Below are positions 28,595 through 35,849 of a DNA stretch of 54,963 bases, piece after piece; the first letter of the stretch is position 1, and each line of letters opens with the position of its first letter. The DNA is from an uncultured Algimonas sp. (lineage in GTDB: Bacteria; Pseudomonadota; Alphaproteobacteria; Caulobacterales; Maricaulaceae): assembly GCA_937923575.1 (NCBI GenBank), contig CALDUL010000021.1:1-54963 (forward strand), read 5' to 3'. The position numbers were made by a program, and so were the translations under genes. The notes beneath the pieces were generated by a model. It saw only the letters and a list, made by a program, of their open reading frames with translations, was not told where the DNA came from and did not search any database.

Positions 28595-29842
28595 ATGGCC
28601 GACGCCTATATCATCGATTCCGTTCGCACGCCGCGCGGCATTGGCAAGATCGGCAAGGGATCGCTCGCCCATCTCCACCCGCAGCATCTGTCCGCTACCG
28701 TGCTAAAGGCTCTCGCGGAGCGCAACGATCTCGACACGGCGAAGGTGGATGACGTGATCTGGGCGACGTCGACGCAAGTGGGCAAGCAAGGCACCGACAT
28801 GGGCCGCATGGCGGCGCTGGATGCGGGATATGACGTGCGCGCGTCGGGCATGACGCTGGACCGTTTCTGCGGCTCGGGCATCACCTCCGTCTCGCTCGCC
28901 GCGTCGCAGATCATGGCGGGCATGGAAGACTGCGTCGTCGCTGGCGGCTGCGAGATGATGAGCTACACGGCGTCCATCGCCGATCCGAAAGTGCCACCGA
29001 TGATGGATGCGGGTAATCTGTCCTTGCGGGCCAAGCACCCCCAAACCCAGCAGGGCGTGGCGGCGGATGCCATCGCCAAGCTGGAAGGCATCGACCGCGA
29101 CGCGCTGGACGATCTGGCGCTGGTCAGCCAACAACGTGCCGCGCGTGCGATCGAGGAAGGCCGCTTCGACAAATCGCTCGTCGCCGTAATGGAAGAGGAC
29201 GGGCAGACCATCGCGCTCGACCGCGAGGAGTTCCCGCGGCCCCAGACCACCAAGGAAGGGCTCGGCGGGCTGAAGACTGTGTTCTCAATGTGGCGCGACA
29301 TTCCGGTCGACGAAAACGGCACCACATACGGTTCACTGGTCGAGCAGCGCTATCCCGAGCTCAAGGACAATTGGGAGCACTACCATCATGCGGGCAATAG
29401 CTCCGGCGTCGTCGACGGCGCGGCGGCCCTATTGCTGGCGTCCAAGGAATTTGCCGAAGAAAACGGGCTCAAGCCGCGCGCGCGGATCGTGACGGCCATC
29501 AATATGGGCGACGACCCGACGCTGATGCTCAACGCGCCCGTTCCAGCCGCGAAAAAGGCGCTGGAACGCGCCGGGCTGAGCAAGGACGATATCGACGTCT
29601 GGGAAATCAACGAAGCGTTTGCCGTGGTCGCCGAAAAGTTCATCCGCGACCTCGATCTCGACCGGGAGAAGGTGAACGTGAACGGCGGCGCCATGGCGCT
29701 CGGTCATCCCATTGGGGCGACAGGCTCGATCCTGATCGGCACAGCGCTGGACGAGCTGGAGCGCAGCGGCGGTCGTTATGGTCTGGTCACGATGTGCGCG
29801 GCGGGGGGCATGGCGCCGGCCATCATCATCGAGCGCGTCTAG
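28595..29842 (+). CDS. Acetyl-CoA C-acyltransferase (thiolase)
   Basis: This 415-residue thiolase has all catalytic parts: nucleophile C92 in DRFCGSGITS, NEAFAVV, the histidine of GGAMALGHPIGATG and the second cysteine in MCAAGGMAP. The N-terminal TPRGIGKIGKGSLAHLHPQ loop and the length fit the FadA/FadI-like and acetyl-CoA acetyltransferase groups. It is alone on the plus strand after an IclR-type regulator. Chain-length preference cannot be read from the sequence. Its 3' neighbour is the convergent 6S RNA. Confidence 0.93.
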   Translation: MADAYIIDSVRTPRGIGKIGKGSLAHLHPQHLSATVLKALAERNDLDTAKVDDVIWATSTQVGKQGTDMGRMAALDAGYDVRASGMTLDRFCGSGITSVSLAASQIMAGMEDCVVAGGCEMMSYTASIADPKVPPMMDAGNLSLRAKHPQTQQGVAADAIAKLEGIDRDALDDLALVSQQRAARAIEEGRFDKSLVAVMEEDGQTIALDREEFPRPQTTKEGLGGLKTVFSMWRDIPVDENGTTYGSLVEQRYPELKDNWEHYHHAGNSSGVVDGAAALLLASKEFAEENGLKPRARIVTAINMGDDPTLMLNAPVPAAKKALERAGLSKDDIDVWEINEAFAVVAEKFIRDLDLDREKVNVNGGAMALGHPIGATGSILIGTALDELERSGGRYGLVTMCAAGGMAPAIIIERV

Positions 29843-29927
29843 GCGCTCCCGACGGCACAACGAATAACCCCGCCCCGCTTGGCTGCGGAGTGGGTAAAAG
29901 CGCTGTGGCGCGGCTTGGCTTGATCTC

Positions 29928-30121
29928 GAAAGTCTTGGAGGTTTGTGACGGCCCCACAAAGTCCGTGGTGGCGACGAAATCCTCGAAACCTCATTTTGAG
30001 GTGGGTGCCGGAATTAAACGAACCACGGTCCGAACAGAGCCAGCTCCCGAAGGATACAGTAAGGTCCGGTGGATTAGTGCCAATCACGCAACCCGCAGAA
30101 ACCGTCACACCTCATGTGGGG
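29928..30121 (-). ncRNA. ssrS: 6S RNA
   Basis: No protein is encoded in the 370-base gap after the thiolase. On the minus strand the gap folds as 6S RNA. The closing stem pairs GAGGTGTGACGG (30113-30102) with CCGTCAC-AA-ACCTC (29951-29938). An apical stem pairs CCGTGGT (30028-30022) with ACCACGG (29969-29963), with a terminal hairpin ACCTC/GAGGT at 30002-29988. A TCC-TTCG-GGA mini-hairpin sits in the 5' side of the large bubble, as in alphaproteobacterial 6S RNAs. It lies directly downstream of zapA, the conserved site of ssrS. It should bind sigma-70 RNA polymerase. The exact ends are approximate. Confidence 0.82.
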
Positions 30122-30214
30122 TAGCGCTGTCGGCTTGGCAAGCGCTGTCGGCGGTGCCGAGAGAGATCAGTGAGATTTGCGCGCGTGCGACAGCGCGGTT
30201 GCGAAACGAAGCGT

Positions 30215-30583
30215 CTAAGACTCGGCCGGGCCCAGCATGGACAGCATGCGCTCGACCCTGTCGGCTGCGGCATCGAGCTCGCGCGCGGCGCGTTCTTCGG
30301 TCTTGGCGAGCGTTTCCGTCAGCGCCGTATGATCTTTCTGCAGCGTCCCGATCCGGCGGCCGACTTCGGCTTCGAGCGAGGTGTTCAGATCGTCCATCTC
30401 GTCGAGAAGCGTGATCCCCGCCATGACCATCAGGCGCAGATCGCCGATCTGGCCGAATTGCGCGGCCATGCTCGCCACGCGCGCGTCCAGCTTCTGGCCA
30501 AGGCGCATCAGCCGCTCTTCCTCGCCCGCCTCGCAGCCCAACCCGTAGGCGCGGCCATTGATATTCAAACTGACCTTGCCCAC
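30215..30583 (-). CDS. zapA: Cell division protein ZapA
   Basis: ZapA bundles FtsZ filaments at midcell. The 122-residue product has the ZapA N-terminus (VSLNINGRAYGLGCEAGEEE), the dimer helix with LRLMVMAGITLLDEM and a C-terminal coiled coil. It follows the coiled-coil DUF4164-type gene by 4 bases, so the two form an operon. The 6S RNA gene follows, the same order as in many proteobacteria, although the usual ygfA/fthC gene is absent after it. Confidence 0.9.
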   Translation of the reverse strand: MGKVSLNINGRAYGLGCEAGEEERLMRLGQKLDARVASMAAQFGQIGDLRLMVMAGITLLDEMDDLNTSLEAEVGRRIGTLQKDHTALTETLAKTEERAARELDAAADRVERMLSMLGPAES

Positions 30584-30587
30584 GGTC

Positions 30588-30950
30588 CTAACCTCCCAAC
30601 ATGTCGCGCAGTGTGGCGATGGTGGTATCGAGTTCGGTCCGGGTGCGCGCGGTCAGCGCGTCTATGCGCTGCGAATTGGCACTGGCCTCGGCCTGAATGC
30701 GGTCGCGCTCAGTCTCCAGCGCATTGGCACGGGCCGTCACCTCGTCGAGCCGGGCGGCGAGCTGTGCGCGGTCGCTGGCCATGCCCGAGGATTCTGACAA
30801 TTGCGTCTCGCTTCGGGACAGGCGGTCGAGCAATTGCGGCAGACGGCCTTCCATCATGTCGAGCGCACGGCGGAGTCGCGCGGACGCTGCATCGATGCCG
30901 GAAGACCCGGAAACGGCATTGGAAATCGAATCGGTTGCGTCGCGGGACAT
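30588..30950 (-). CDS. DUF4164-type coiled-coil protein
   Basis: This 120-residue protein is almost entirely a coiled coil from residue 20 to 110, with heptad Leu/Ala spacing (LRRALDMMEGRLPQLLDRLS, then ARLDEVTARANALETERD). Alphaproteobacteria often carry such a DUF4164 gene directly before zapA. It ends 4 bases before the zapA start. A role in division or Z-ring organisation is inferred from the neighbour only. It is divergent from gap across 173 bases. Confidence 0.78.
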   Translation of the reverse strand: MSRDATDSISNAVSGSSGIDAASARLRRALDMMEGRLPQLLDRLSRSETQLSESSGMASDRAQLAARLDEVTARANALETERDRIQAEASANSQRIDALTARTRTELDTTIATLRDMLGG

Positions 30951-30977
30951 GTCAGCGCTGTCATGCCGAAGACATGG

Positions 30978-30992
30978 TTAACATCCCCTTTA
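30978..30992. promoter_or_regulatory. Possible CtrA-like half-site pair
   Basis: TTAA, seven bases, TTTA in the zapA operon / gap divergent spacer differs by one base from the CtrA box TTAA-N7-TTAA. Such sites are short and arise by chance, so support is weak. Confidence 0.25.
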
Positions 30993-31123
30993 TTGCCGCA
31001 AAATCATCGCGTTAAGGCACGGGATTTGCTGGCAGGGATGGCTAGGAGCGCCTATCACGCGGCTCCACTGGAGAGCGAAATTTACGGGTGCATTTCGCGC
31101 CAGGGACGAAGGCAGACACGCAC

Positions 31124-32140
31124 ATGGCAATCAAAATTGCGATCAACGGCTTTGGCCGGATCGGGCGGCTCATCGCTCGCGCGCTACACGAATACCGTAT
31201 CACCGATATGGAATTGGTGCTGGTCAACTCACCCGGCGACACGGCGACCTCGGCACATCTGCTGCGCTATGACTCGGTGCACGGCCGCTTCGGCGCGCCA
31301 GTGGAGACCAGCGGTCGTCCCGACAATGACTGGATCGATTACGGCTTGGGCCGCGTCACCATGAGCCATGAGCGCGATCCCGCCAAGGTCGACTGGTCGG
31401 TCGCGGATGTGGTGCTGGAATGTACCGGCCTGTTCCGCTCGCGCGATGCGTGTCAGCCGCACTTCGCGGGCGGGGCCAAGGCGGTGCTGATCTCCGCACC
31501 GGGCAAGGATGTGGACCGGACCATCGTCTACGGCGTCAATCACGCGGACCTCGGCGCCGACGACAAGCTCGTCTCCTGCGCATCCTGCACGACCAACTGC
31601 CTTGCGCCCATCGCCAAAGTGCTGCTCGATGCGGTGGGCATCCAGCGCGGCTTCATGACCACGGTACACAGCTATACCCAGGATCAGCGCATTCTCGATA
31701 ACTCGCACAAGGACCTCTACCGCGCGCGAGCCGCCGGGTTGAACATGATCCCGACCAGCACGGGCGCGGCCAAGGCGGTCGGGCAGGTGATACCCGAATT
31801 GGAAGGCCGGCTCGTGGGGGCGGCCGTGCGCGTGCCGACGGCCAATGTCTCCATGATCGACCTCGCTTTCCAGCCCGAAACCAAGGTCTCGGCGCGCGAC
31901 ATCAACGCCGCCATGCGCGAAGCCGTGGCCGGTCCCATGCAGGGCATAATCTGCTATTCGCGCAACCCGCTCGTCTCCAGCGATCTGAACCACGATCCGC
32001 ACAGCGCGACCTTCGCCAGCTTGCTGACCAAATCGGTGGACGGCAATCTGGTCAAGGTCATCGCCTGGTATGACAATGAGTGGGGGTTTGCGAACCGGAT
32101 GATCGATGTGGCAAGACTTATGGGCAATACGCGGGCATAG
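31124..32140 (+). CDS. gap: Type I glyceraldehyde-3-phosphate dehydrogenase
   Basis: GAPDH oxidises glyceraldehyde-3-phosphate to 1,3-bisphosphoglycerate. The 338-residue product has INGFGRIGR, catalytic C155 in SCASCTTNC, H182 in HSYTQDQ and the STGAAKAVG phosphate site. The coenzyme-selecting position after beta-2 reads VNSPGD, with Ser36 where NAD+-specific enzymes have Asp, and N193-S194 occupies the position often Leu-Pro. This hints at NADP+ or dual use. I chose the ATG at 31124. It heads the gap-pgk-fba run. Confidence 0.95.
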   Translation: MAIKIAINGFGRIGRLIARALHEYRITDMELVLVNSPGDTATSAHLLRYDSVHGRFGAPVETSGRPDNDWIDYGLGRVTMSHERDPAKVDWSVADVVLECTGLFRSRDACQPHFAGGAKAVLISAPGKDVDRTIVYGVNHADLGADDKLVSCASCTTNCLAPIAKVLLDAVGIQRGFMTTVHSYTQDQRILDNSHKDLYRARAAGLNMIPTSTGAAKAVGQVIPELEGRLVGAAVRVPTANVSMIDLAFQPETKVSARDINAAMREAVAGPMQGIICYSRNPLVSSDLNHDPHSATFASLLTKSVDGNLVKVIAWYDNEWGFANRMIDVARLMGNTRA

Positions 32141-32180
32141 GCGCGCGCATCTGACCATAATTTCAAGGACGAAACCGGAT

Positions 32181-33386
32181 ATGAAAATTCGCCGACTGGA
32201 AACAGCCGAACTCGCTGGCAAGACCGCTCTCGTGCGTGTCGATTTCAACCTGCCGCGCGACGCGGACGGGCGTATCAGTGATGATACGCGGCTGCGTTCC
32301 GCCCTGCCGACGATCGAACACTTGCGCGAGGCCGGTGCCAAAGTCGTGCTGCTGAGCCATTTCGGACGCCCCAAGCCGGGCGAGAACAATGAAGGGCTAT
32401 CGCTGGGCTTCGTGCCGCCTGCGCTCGCCGAAGCGCTGCAGGCGCCCGTGCGTTTTCTGTCCACGCCCAATGTCAACGCCATCAAGACGATGGAGCCGGG
32501 CGAGGTCATGCTGATCGAGAACACGCGCTTCCTTCCCGGCGAGACCGACAATGCCGCCGAGCTGGCAGAGGAATTCGCCTCCATGGGCGATGTCTTCGTG
32601 ATGGACGCCTTTTCCGCCGCCCACCGCGCGCATGCGAGCTCCGCGGGCATCGCAGATCATCTGCCGACCTATGCAGGCCTCGCCATGGAGCGCGAGCTCG
32701 ATCATCTCGCCCAAGCACTGGACCACCCGAAAAAGCCCGTCATGGCGATCGTCGGCGGCGCAAAGGTCAGCTCCAAGATCGACCTGCTGGAGCATCTCGT
32801 GACCAAGCTGGACATGCTCGCCATCGGCGGTGGCATGGCCAATACATTCCTGCTGGCCCAGGGGCTGGACGTCGGCAAAAGCCTCGCTGAGCCGGACCTC
32901 ATAGGCAAGGCGACCGACATCATGAAGGCCGCCAAAAAAGCCAAGTGCAAGATCATCCTGCCTGTCGATGTCGTCACCGCGACCGAATTCAAGGAAGGCG
33001 CGAAGACGCGCGTGTCCGCGCCGGACGGTGTGAAGAAAAAAGAGATGATCCTCGACGTCGGGCCGGACACGGTGACCGCGCTGATGGACGCGATGGATAA
33101 AGCCGAAACGCTGATCTGGAACGGACCGCTGGGCGCGTTTGAAACGCCGCCGTTTGACACGTCGACCATCGAAGCGGCGAAGTATGCCGCCAAATTGGCA
33201 AAGTCCGGCAAGCTGATCGCGGTGGCGGGTGGCGGCGATACGGTCGCGGCCCTCGCGGCGGCTGACGCGGTGGACGACTTTACATTCGTGTCGACGGCAG
33301 GCGGCGCTTTCCTGGAATGGATGGAAGGCAAGGAACTGCCCGGCGTGAAAATTGTCACTGAAAAAACCAAAGCCAACGGAGCGTAA
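32181..33386 (+). CDS. pgk: Phosphoglycerate kinase
   Basis: PGK makes ATP from 1,3-bisphosphoglycerate. The 401-residue product shows VRVDFNLP, the substrate-binding SHFGRPK, LIENTRF, GGAKVSSKID, the nucleotide-binding NGPLGAFE and the C-terminal GGGDTVAAL with STAGGAFLEW. It starts 40 bases after gap, with AAGGACG upstream, and ends 2 bases before fba. The three genes form a glycolytic/gluconeogenic operon. Confidence 0.96.
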   Translation: MKIRRLETAELAGKTALVRVDFNLPRDADGRISDDTRLRSALPTIEHLREAGAKVVLLSHFGRPKPGENNEGLSLGFVPPALAEALQAPVRFLSTPNVNAIKTMEPGEVMLIENTRFLPGETDNAAELAEEFASMGDVFVMDAFSAAHRAHASSAGIADHLPTYAGLAMERELDHLAQALDHPKKPVMAIVGGAKVSSKIDLLEHLVTKLDMLAIGGGMANTFLLAQGLDVGKSLAEPDLIGKATDIMKAAKKAKCKIILPVDVVTATEFKEGAKTRVSAPDGVKKKEMILDVGPDTVTALMDAMDKAETLIWNGPLGAFETPPFDTSTIEAAKYAAKLAKSGKLIAVAGGGDTVAALAAADAVDDFTFVSTAGGAFLEWMEGKELPGVKIVTEKTKANGA

Positions 33387-33388
33387 TC

Positions 33389-34438
33389 ATGAAGAACCTC
33401 GATGAAATGGTGGCTGTGGCGGAAGCCATGGTTCAGCCCGGCAAGGGCATTCTCGCAGCAGACGAGAGCACGGGCACGATCGGCAAACGCTTTGCCTCGA
33501 TCGGCACCGAAAACATCGAGCCGAACCGCCGCGACTGGCGCGAGATGCTGTTCCGCACCCGCCCGGCGATGGATGATCACATCTCTGGCGTCATCCTGTT
33601 CGAAGAAACGCTGCGCCAAAAGGCGGCCGATGGCACGCCGCTGGTCGACCTCATCAAGGCGACCGGTGCAATCCCCGGCATCAAGGTCGACAAGGGCATT
33701 ACGCCACTGGCGGGGCGCCCGGGCGAGACGATCACGCAGGGCCTGGACGGTCTGCGCGAACGGCTGGCAGACTATTACGAGTTGGGCGCGCGCTTCGCAA
33801 AATGGCGCGCCGTGATCGAGATCAGCCATCCCGACATCACCGTCGGCCGCACGCCGTCTGACGGCGGTATCAAGGCCAATACCCACGCGCTCGGTCGCTA
33901 CGCCGCGCTCTGCCAGGAAGCGGGCATCGTGCCCATCGTCGAACCAGAAGTATTGATGGGCGGCGCACATTCTGTCGAGCGCTGCCACGAAGTCACCGAG
34001 CGCGCGCTGAACTCGCTCTTCACCGAGCTGTATGAGCAGGGCGTGGCGCTCGAAGCGACTGTGCTGAAACCCAACATGGTCGTCGCCGGCAAAAAATGCG
34101 CGCAGCAGCCAACCCGCGAAGAGATCGCCGCCCGCACCATCAAAGTGCTCAAGGACACCGTGCCCAGCGCGGTGCCCGGCATCGCGTTTCTGTCCGGCGG
34201 TCAGGACAATGAGGAAGCAACCCGCAATCTCGACATGATGAACAAGGTCGGCGGTTTCCCGTGGAAGCTGACCTACAGCTTCGGTCGTGCGCTACAGCAA
34301 TCCGCGCTATTTGCCTGGCAGGGCAAGGCGGAGAATTACGATGCCGCACAAGCCGCCTTCTCCCACCGCGCCAAGATGAACTCCGACGCCTCGCTGGGCC
34401 GCTGGACGCAAGGCGCGGACGACCGTGTGGCGGCTTAG
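33389..34438 (+). CDS. fba: Class I fructose-bisphosphate aldolase
   Basis: This Schiff-base aldolase cleaves fructose 1,6-bisphosphate. The 349-residue product is of the animal-like class I type, with GKGILAADESTGTIGKRF, EPEVLM and Schiff-base K227 in EATVLKPNMV, then LSGGQ. Class I enzymes are less common than class II in bacteria, but alphaproteobacteria often have them. The TAG stop is unusual in position: the frame continues open without another stop through the whole ybeY sequence, so aldolase and YbeY share a frame. Confidence 0.94.
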   Translation: MKNLDEMVAVAEAMVQPGKGILAADESTGTIGKRFASIGTENIEPNRRDWREMLFRTRPAMDDHISGVILFEETLRQKAADGTPLVDLIKATGAIPGIKVDKGITPLAGRPGETITQGLDGLRERLADYYELGARFAKWRAVIEISHPDITVGRTPSDGGIKANTHALGRYAALCQEAGIVPIVEPEVLMGGAHSVERCHEVTERALNSLFTELYEQGVALEATVLKPNMVVAGKKCAQQPTREEIAARTIKVLKDTVPSAVPGIAFLSGGQDNEEATRNLDMMNKVGGFPWKLTYSFGRALQQSALFAWQGKAENYDAAQAAFSHRAKMNSDASLGRWTQGADDRVAA

Positions 34439-34444
34439 GTCTCG

Positions 34445-34969
34445 CTGTCCATCGACATAGCGCGTGGCGGCGAGGGCGCGCGAGGCGGAAGGGGCTGGCC
34501 GGACTTTTCCGGTCTGGTCCGCTCCGCCTGCGAGGCGGCTTTTGCGGAAGCCGGGATCGAGCCGAAGGGTGAACTGTCGGTTCTGCTGACCGATGATGCG
34601 CAGATTCATCAGCTCAATCGCGACTACCGGGGAAAGGACAAGCCGACGAATGTGCTGTCCTTTCCGCAGGACGCGCCGGGCCGCACTCCTGTTTTTATTT
34701 GGGGGGACGTAATCCTCGCCTTTGAGACGCTGACCCGCGAAGCCCGCGATCAGGACAAGACGTTCGAACATCACGTCACCCACATGCTGGTGCACGGCGT
34801 GCTGCACCTGCTCGGTCATGACCATGTCGAGGACGACCAGGCCGCCGTAATGGAGGCAATAGAAGTGCGCGCGCTGGCGAGGCTCGGAATTGACAATCCC
34901 TACGCCGCGTCACAAGTCAGTCCGGATCATGCCTCCCGAACCGAAGCCTCCAAAAATCTCCCAAGATAG
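34445..34969 (+). CDS. ybeY: Endoribonuclease YbeY, non-canonical start
   Basis: YbeY matures 16S rRNA and takes part in ribosome quality control. The zinc motif HGVLHLLGHDHVED is intact, as are LTDDAQIHQLNRDYRGKDKPTNVLSFP and VTHMLVHGV. The family N-terminus (SIDIA, then LVRSACEAAFAEAGI) is present, but no ATG, GTG or TTG occurs in frame between the fba TAG (34436) and a GTG at 34652 inside the conserved NVLSF. A CTG at 34445 with AGG five bases upstream is the best start and gives 174 residues, the usual length. Re-initiation after fba or a sequence error are alternatives. The 3' end overlaps ybeX by 41 bases. Confidence 0.82.
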   Translation: MSIDIARGGEGARGGRGWPDFSGLVRSACEAAFAEAGIEPKGELSVLLTDDAQIHQLNRDYRGKDKPTNVLSFPQDAPGRTPVFIWGDVILAFETLTREARDQDKTFEHHVTHMLVHGVLHLLGHDHVEDDQAAVMEAIEVRALARLGIDNPYAASQVSPDHASRTEASKNLPR

Positions 34970-35849
34970 ACCATCGCTTCTGGACAAGGTTCTACGCCGC
35001 GCGTCGGAGCCCGACCAGCCCGCCTCTCCGACCGAGAAAGCCCAGGCCCAGGAGCGCATGATGGACGCCGCCGAGCGCTTCCATCTGCTGCGCGTAGACG
35101 ACGTCATGGTTCCGCGCGCCGACATCGTCGCGACCGAAAAATCCGCTTCGCTCAAGGAGCTCTCCAAGGCGTTTCGCGAGGCCGGCCATTCGCGCCTGCC
35201 GGTCTATGAGGACACGCTCGATAACCCTGTGGGCATGGTACACATCAAAGATCTGATGCCTTATCTCATGTTCGACGCGCGGGGCCGGTCCGCCAAAACC
35301 TATCCCGACCGGAAAGTCATCCGCACCATAAAGCGGCCCGTGCTCTTCGTGCCGCCGTCCATGCTGGCCCAAGACCTGCTGCGGCGGATGCAGGCGCGGC
35401 GCATTCACATGGCGGTCGTCGTCGATGAATATGGCGGCACGGACGGGCTGGTCACCATCGAAGACCTAATCGAGCCCATCGTCGGCGACATCGAGGACGA
35501 GCATGACGAGGGCATGGACGAGATCAAATCCCTGACGCTGGACGGCGGCATCCGCGCTTGGGAAGCGGACGCACGCGTGTCGATCGACGATTTCGAGGAC
35601 GCTATCGGCCGCGACTTCGCCACGCGCGACGAGGAAGAAGAGGTCACCACGCTCGGAGGACTGGTCTTTACCCTGGCGGGCCGCGTGCCCGAACGCGGCG
35701 AGATCATCGTCCATCCCAAGGGGGTGGAGATGGAGGTGCTCGATGCCGATCCACGCCGGGTGAAGCGCCTGCGCGTGACACTGACGGCGGCGAAGAAACC
35801 AGCGCCCGTGCCCAAACCCGCAACGACTGCGGCCCCACCCCAGAAATGA
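34929..35849 (+). CDS. ybeX: CBS-domain CorC/HlyC family protein YbeX
   Basis: The 306-residue soluble protein has two CBS domains (VMVPRADIVA, then HSRLPVYEDTLDNPVGMVHIK and VVDEYGGTDGLVTIEDLIE) and a C-terminal CorC/HlyC domain with TLGGLVFTLAGRVPERGE. It is the short paralogue without DUF21, encoded between ybeY and lnt as in E. coli and most alphaproteobacteria. It is linked to Mg2+/Co2+ handling and ribosome metabolism. The ATG at 34929 lies within the end of ybeY. The stop overlaps the lnt start as ATGA. Confidence 0.92.
   Translation: MPPEPKPPKISQDRPSLLDKVLRRASEPDQPASPTEKAQAQERMMDAAERFHLLRVDDVMVPRADIVATEKSASLKELSKAFREAGHSRLPVYEDTLDNPVGMVHIKDLMPYLMFDARGRSAKTYPDRKVIRTIKRPVLFVPPSMLAQDLLRRMQARRIHMAVVVDEYGGTDGLVTIEDLIEPIVGDIEDEHDEGMDEIKSLTLDGGIRAWEADARVSIDDFEDAIGRDFATRDEEEEVTTLGGLVFTLAGRVPERGEIIVHPKGVEMEVLDADPRRVKRLRVTLTAAKKPAPVPKPATTAAPPQK

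Noticed and set aside
31229-32650. A 473-codon open frame on the minus strand
   Set aside because: It is antisense to gap and pgk, both fully supported by catalytic motifs.
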